Program-made: the position numbers and the translations under genes
Shown here: piece after piece, positions 5,951 to 9,190 of the stretch
Position numbering within the stretch: the stretch's first letter is position 1
Layout: each line of letters begins with the position of its first letter
Assembly (NCBI GenBank): GCA_934675695.1
Contig: CAKURN010000047.1
Span: 1-9,190 of the forward strand
DNA length: 9,190 nucleotides
Direction: 5' to 3'
Source of the DNA: an uncultured Candidatus Melainabacteria bacterium
GTDB taxonomy: Bacteria > Cyanobacteriota > Vampirovibrionia > Gastranaerophilales > Gastranaerophilaceae
Notes under the pieces: generated by a model
What the model was told of the DNA's origin: nothing
Seen by the model: only the letters and a program-made list of their open reading frames with translations
Databases searched by the model: none

Positions 5951-6217
5951 ATGAGTATAACAAGAGCGGTTGCTAATATATTTGATTTAATTACTTTTTT
6001 GTTAATTATTTCGGTGTTATTAACATGGTTTCCCAGAATAAATTGGTACAAAGAACCTTTTAGAACATTAAGGGTCTTTAGCGACATATTTTTTAAACCA
6101 TTAAGACAAATTATTCCTCCAATCGGAATGATAGATATTTCTCCAATTATAGCTTTCATTTTGTTAGGAGTTTTAAGAAATATCGTTGTTGGTTTATTGT
6201 CTTCATTGGGTATATAA
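5951..6217 (+). CDS. YggT-family integral membrane protein
   Basis: This is a small 88-residue protein of the YggT family, found across bacteria and in plastids and cyanobacteria (Ycf19/CCB3-like relatives). Members are linked to membrane organisation, division-plane or osmotic functions, but the biochemistry is not settled. Two hydrophobic segments flank a conserved loop: residues about 7-26 (VANIFDLITFLLIISVLLTW) and about 64-86 (ISPIIAFILLGVLRNIVVGLL). The loop carries the family pattern EPFRTLRVFSDIFFKPLRQIIPP followed by IDISPIIAF. The start is clear: AAGGGG at 5940-5945 sits 5 bases before the ATG and overlaps the mtnP stop codon. A longer frame on the other strand (5782-6159) is a shadow. 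Confidence 0.9.
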   Translation: MSITRAVANIFDLITFLLIISVLLTWFPRINWYKEPFRTLRVFSDIFFKPLRQIIPPIGMIDISPIIAFILLGVLRNIVVGLLSSLGI

Positions 6218-6232
6218 TAAAATTTAAAATTT

Positions 6233-6267
6233 AAAAAATGCTGAAGTAAATTACTTCAGCATTTTTT
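6233..6267. terminator. Bidirectional terminator between yggT and fabF
   Basis: The palindrome AAAAAATGCTGAAGTA (6233-6248) pairs perfectly with TACTTCAGCATTTTTT (6252-6267): a 16-pair stem with a three-base loop in the maximal form. It ends in six T on the plus strand and, read from the other side, six T on the minus strand. Its position between converging genes fits a terminator for both. Confidence 0.93.
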
Positions 6268-6282
6268 ATGGATTATTGTTTG

Positions 6283-7521
6283 TTATTTTTTAAATACTAA
6301 AACAGCATTACAACCACCAAAACCAAATGAATTTGATAAAACTGCATTTAATTCTTTTTCTTTAGCTTTAAATGGAGTATAATCAAGATTTGCAACTTCA
6401 GGGTCTTGGTTATCAAGGTTGATTGTCGGAGGAACAATACCGGTATTTAGAGCTTTTATAGAAATTATAGCTTCTACAGCACCAGCTCCACCTAGCATGT
6501 GACCTGTCATGGATTTTGTTGAAGAAACTGAAAGATTTTTGTTTTCTTCTTTATCGCCAAAAACTTTTGCAATTGCATTAGATTCAGCAATATCGCCAAC
6601 ATGAGTTGAAGTACCATGGGCATTGATGTATCCTATATCAGTAGTTTTTAGATTTGCATCTTTTAGAGCTAATTGCATTGCTAATGCAGCACCGGCACCA
6701 GTTGGATCAGGTGCAACCATATCATAAGCATCTGAAGATTGACCATAACCTACTAATTCAGCATAGATTTTAGCACCTCTTTTTATAGCTCTTTCTCTTT
6801 CTTCTAAAACTAAAATTCCTGCACCTTCTGACATAATAAAGCCATCTCTATTGATATCATAAGGACGAGAAGCTTTTTTAGGTTCTTCATTTGATTTTGA
6901 AAGAGTTTTTGCAGAAGTGAAAGCACCGATTCCTAAATCGCATATACCTGCTTCTGCTCCACCTGCAACCATTACATCAGCATCACCGATTTGGATTGCA
7001 CGCATAGCATCCCCTATAGAATGGGCCCCCGTTGCACAAGCTGTAACAACCGCTTTTGACATGCCTCTTAGACCATATTTGATAGAAATTTTTCCTGCTG
7101 CCATATTCGATATCATCATAGGTACCATAAATGGAGAGCATTTGTGATAGCCTCTAGCTTGCATGACAAGATGGTTGTTTTGTATAGTTTCCAAACCACC
7201 TGCCGCAGAACCTGCTATAACGCCGAATCTTGTTAAGTCTTCTTTTTCTAAATCAAAATTAGCATCTTCCATAGCCAATTGAGCTGCAACGACTGAACAT
7301 AGGATGAATTTGTCCATTCTTCTAGCATCTTTTGCATCAACATAAGGTGTTGTATCAAATTCAGGAACTTGTCCGCCAATATGCACCAAGTGTTTTTCTT
7401 TATCTAACGTTAAAAATCTAATTCCGCTATTACCTTTAGTGAGATTGTCCCATAATACGTCTACTCCAACTCCAAACGGCGAAATGCAGCCCATACCGGT
7501 AACTACTACACGTCTTTTCAT
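6283..7521 (-). CDS. fabF: Beta-ketoacyl-ACP synthase II
   Basis: FabF condenses malonyl-ACP with a growing acyl-ACP in the cytosol, extending fatty acids. The product has 412 residues, the standard size for a thiolase-fold homodimer. The catalytic triad is complete: Cys162 in VVTACATGAH, His302 in INAHGTST and His341 in STKSMTGHMLGGAG, with the conserved Lys336. Other family landmarks are VVVTGMGCISPFG at 5-17, RMDKF at 68-72, GFIMSEGAGILVLE at 227-240, and the C-terminal NSFGFGGCNAVLVF at 397-410. The ribosome binding site AAGGAG (complement of 7528-7533) lies 6 bases before the ATG. fabF is the last gene of the minus-strand operon, 37 bases after fabH. The acyl carrier protein gene acpP, commonly just before fabF, is not present between them. 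Confidence 0.97.
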   Translation of the reverse strand: MKRRVVVTGMGCISPFGVGVDVLWDNLTKGNSGIRFLTLDKEKHLVHIGGQVPEFDTTPYVDAKDARRMDKFILCSVVAAQLAMEDANFDLEKEDLTRFGVIAGSAAGGLETIQNNHLVMQARGYHKCSPFMVPMMISNMAAGKISIKYGLRGMSKAVVTACATGAHSIGDAMRAIQIGDADVMVAGGAEAGICDLGIGAFTSAKTLSKSNEEPKKASRPYDINRDGFIMSEGAGILVLEERERAIKRGAKIYAELVGYGQSSDAYDMVAPDPTGAGAALAMQLALKDANLKTTDIGYINAHGTSTHVGDIAESNAIAKVFGDKEENKNLSVSSTKSMTGHMLGGAGAVEAIISIKALNTGIVPPTINLDNQDPEVANLDYTPFKAKEKELNAVLSNSFGFGGCNAVLVFKK

Positions 7522-7558
7522 CTTTTTCTCCTTGTTATAATATTAATATACTTCCATC

Positions 7559-8542
7559 TTATCCCAGTTTTATTATAGCATTAGCAGCAGTCATACCAGC
7601 ACCAAATGCACTTAATAAAATTTTTGCAGGCAATTTTATTTCGCCTTTGTCTATTCCTTCTCTAATTGCAACAGGAATAGAAGCAGCTGACATATTGCCA
7701 TAGTGTTGTATGTTTGAAATTACTTTTTCATCAGGTAAATTAAGTCTTTGTGATAAAGCATCAATCATTCTTTGATTTGATTGATGAGGCACAAAATAAT
7801 CTATGTCTTCGATTTTTGTGTTTGTTTCTTCCAGCAATTCTTCGATTTTTGGAGGAACGGCTGTCATAACGTATTTGTAGACATCTTTTCCTTTCATATT
7901 AATAAAAGGTTTATGAATATCTTTGATTTCATCTACTAAAGGGCAATTTATGCCTTGGGTTTTTAATGTGATATAATCTCCACAAGTTCCATCGGACAAT
8001 AAATTTATACCCAAAATATCTTCTTCATCTTGACTTGCTGTAAGCAAAGCTGCACCAGCACCATCACCAAACAAGACACACACACTTCTATCTTTCCAAT
8101 CAGTAAATTTTGTTGTAGCATCAGTTGCAACAATAAGTATATTTTTATATAAACCTGATTTTATAAAAGCTCTTGCTGTTTCTAGAGCATACAAAAAGCC
8201 TGAACAAGCGGCTTTTAAGTCAAAACAAGCTGCATTTTTTGCACCAATATCTTTTTGAATTAAACAAGAAACAGAAGGATAAACATCTTCCGGTGCAGAG
8301 GCAGCAGCAACAATCAAATCTACATCACAAGGGTCAAAATCTGCTCTTTTTAGTGTTTTTAGTGCAGCTGAAGTGCCTAATGTAGTTGAAGTTTCATCGC
8401 CTGATATAACCCTTCTTTCTTTAATACCTGTGCGTGTTGAAATCCATTCATCAGACGTGTCTAAAATTTTTGTTAAGTCGTCGTTCGTTATTGTATTTTT
8501 TGCAACTTCATAATCAATTGCAAGTATTTTTACTCCGTTCAT
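7559..8542 (-). CDS. fabH: Beta-ketoacyl-ACP synthase III
   Basis: FabH starts fatty acid synthesis by condensing acetyl-CoA (or another short acyl-CoA) with malonyl-ACP. The product is 327 residues, a normal length. The Cys-His-Asn triad is intact: Cys113 in DLKAACSGFLYAL, His253 in VPHQSNQRM and Asn283 in YGNMSAASIP. TSDEWISTRTGIKERR (29-44) is the CoA-binding N-terminal signature. Two parts differ from the common form. The first strand normally reads like G-x-GxYLP but here is ILAIDYEVAKNT, and the C-terminal GGGxTWG segment is FGAGMTAAN. The ribosome binding site TAAGGA (complement of 8551-8556) lies 8 bases before the ATG and overlaps the korC stop. The gene sits 11 bases after korC, so the substrate acyl-CoA could come from the oxidoreductase. 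Confidence 0.96.
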   Translation of the reverse strand: MNGVKILAIDYEVAKNTITNDDLTKILDTSDEWISTRTGIKERRVISGDETSTTLGTSAALKTLKRADFDPCDVDLIVAAASAPEDVYPSVSCLIQKDIGAKNAACFDLKAACSGFLYALETARAFIKSGLYKNILIVATDATTKFTDWKDRSVCVLFGDGAGAALLTASQDEEDILGINLLSDGTCGDYITLKTQGINCPLVDEIKDIHKPFINMKGKDVYKYVMTAVPPKIEELLEETNTKIEDIDYFVPHQSNQRMIDALSQRLNLPDEKVISNIQHYGNMSAASIPVAIREGIDKGEIKLPAKILLSAFGAGMTAANAIIKLG

Positions 8543-8553
8543 CTAATTTTTCC

Positions 8554-9087
8554 TTATATAGCGTAATTAAAACCAAACAAATATGCTTCAATGTTTTTTT
8601 GAATTAATTCTTTTTTGTCTTTTAAAATTTTTTCATAAGCAGATTTTACTGTTTCGATTGGCAAATTATTCGTTAATTTCATCAATATTCCAAGTGCAAT
8701 TGAATTTGCCATTTTTATATTACCTAATTTCATTGCTTCAGCGGTTAAGGGTGCAAAAATGTATTTTATGTCATCTCTAGTTTTTTCTATTTTAGCTAAA
8801 GAAGAATTGACGATAATTGTGCCATTGTGTTTGACTTTTGATACAAATTTGTCAAAAGAAGCTTGATTAAGTGCAACAACAAAATCGACTTTTTCATTTT
8901 GAATGCACAATAGTTCATCATCAGACATATTTACTTCACAATTTACTGCCCCGCCACGCATTTCTGCACCATAACAAGAGCAATAAGAAACAAATTTGTC
9001 ATTAAGCATAAAAATATTTGCAAGTATAGTCCCTATAGATAGTATGCCCTGTCCACCAGAACCTGAAATAATAAAATTTTTAATCAT
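8554..9087 (-). CDS. korC: 2-oxoacid:ferredoxin oxidoreductase, gamma subunit
   Basis: This is the 177-residue gamma subunit of a thiamine-diphosphate, iron-sulfur 2-oxoacid:acceptor oxidoreductase, which converts a 2-oxoacid plus CoA to acyl-CoA, CO2 and reduced ferredoxin in the cytosol. Family signs are SGSGGQGIL at 8-16 near the N-terminus, YGAEMRGG at 39-46 (family 'YGPEMRGG'), the short NVxxSDDE-like segment at 53-58, and APLTAEAMKLGN at 112-123. The ribosome binding site AAGGAC (complement of 9095-9100) lies 7 bases before the ATG, inside the preceding beta-subunit gene. The start overlaps that gene's stop by 8 bases, showing tight coupling. 2-Oxoglutarate (Kor) is the most likely substrate given the separate gamma and beta subunits; pyruvate or branched-chain 2-oxoacids cannot be excluded. 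Confidence 0.9.
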   Translation of the reverse strand: MIKNFIISGSGGQGILSIGTILANIFMLNDKFVSYCSCYGAEMRGGAVNCEVNMSDDELLCIQNEKVDFVVALNQASFDKFVSKVKHNGTIIVNSSLAKIEKTRDDIKYIFAPLTAEAMKLGNIKMANSIALGILMKLTNNLPIETVKSAYEKILKDKKELIQKNIEAYLFGFNYAI

Positions 9088-9190
9088 TTGTAATGTCCTT
9101 AAATATTTTTAGCGGATAAATTTTTGACAATTCTTCTTCAATTCTTTCATGAGATTGTGCAGGTGATAATTTCCAATTTGTAGGACAAGT
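9080..9190 (-). CDS. korB: 2-oxoacid:ferredoxin oxidoreductase, beta subunit (C-terminal 36 residues only)
   Basis: The frame is open from the right edge to TAA (complement of 9080-9082). The residues seen start with CPTNWKLSP, the typical 'PCPTNW..SP' segment near the end of KorB/VorB beta subunits, followed by a helix (ERIEEELSK) and the closing YPLKIFKD, matching the family 'YPLGxFKD'. The beta subunit binds thiamine diphosphate and an iron-sulfur cluster; those parts lie outside the window. The stop overlaps the korC start by 8 bases. The full gene, and probably the alpha subunit and a ferredoxin-like delta subunit, would be expected beyond the right edge. Confidence 0.85.
   Translation of the reverse strand, partial: TCPTNWKLSPAQSHERIEEELSKIYPLKIFKDITND

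Noticed and set aside
5782..6159. 125-residue minus-strand frame over mtnP and yggT
   Set aside because: Both plus-strand genes have family motifs and good start signals; this frame has neither and is antisense to them.
8173..8780. Plus-strand frames inside fabH and korC
   Set aside because: They are antisense to genes with intact catalytic and family motifs, and no promoter or ribosome binding site supports them.

Overview
The window is low-GC bacterial DNA with a standard genetic code, mostly ATG starts and some very good Shine-Dalgarno sites. It looks like chromosomal sequence: housekeeping genes, one tRNA, and no phage, transposon, plasmid or CRISPR signal. The mix of a YggT-family membrane protein, an anaerobic 2-oxoacid:ferredoxin oxidoreductase, type II fatty acid synthesis genes and small asparagine/lysine-rich orphan proteins fits an uncultured, AT-rich, anaerobic, gut-type bacterium. 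A non-photosynthetic cyanobacterial relative (Melainabacteria/Gastranaerophilales) is my best guess. This is inferred from gene style alone; there is no marker gene that proves it.

Layout, left to right. (1) 2-460 (+) is the C-terminal end of a ThiC-family protein, open through the left edge. It lacks the cysteine motif and one metal-binding histidine expected of a working ThiC. (2) 468-1618 (+) is a two-gene unit: a strong sigma-70-type promoter, a small orphan gene whose ATG sits at the predicted +1, and a uridine kinase/phosphoribulokinase-family P-loop kinase. (3) 1626-1796 is a self-contained tRNA-Gln(TTG) unit with its own promoter, encoded CCA and terminator. (4) 1812-2380 (+) is an orphan gene with a strong ribosome binding site. 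(5) 2448-4763 (+) is a tight run of corA (magnesium/divalent cation channel), rfbC and rfbD (last two steps of dTDP-L-rhamnose synthesis). (6) 4785-5051 (+) is a small orphan gene. (7) 5153-6217 (+) is mtnP (methylthioadenosine phosphorylase) followed by a YggT-family membrane protein. (8) 6233-6267 is a perfect hairpin that can terminate transcription from both sides. (9) 6283-9190 (-) is a converging operon, read right to left as korB (C-terminal end only), korC, fabH, fabF.

How the parts relate: KorB/KorC would interconvert a 2-oxoacid and an acyl-CoA with ferredoxin. FabH starts fatty acid chains from acyl-CoA and FabF elongates them, so the minus-strand operon may link central 2-oxoacid metabolism to lipid synthesis. 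RfbC/RfbD supply L-rhamnose for surface polysaccharide, but rfbA and rfbB are not in the window. MtnP recycles the methylthioadenosine left by polyamine synthesis.

Intergenic stretches are short and none exceeds 300 bases. The longest is 5052-5152, which is very T-rich and holds no gene I can support.
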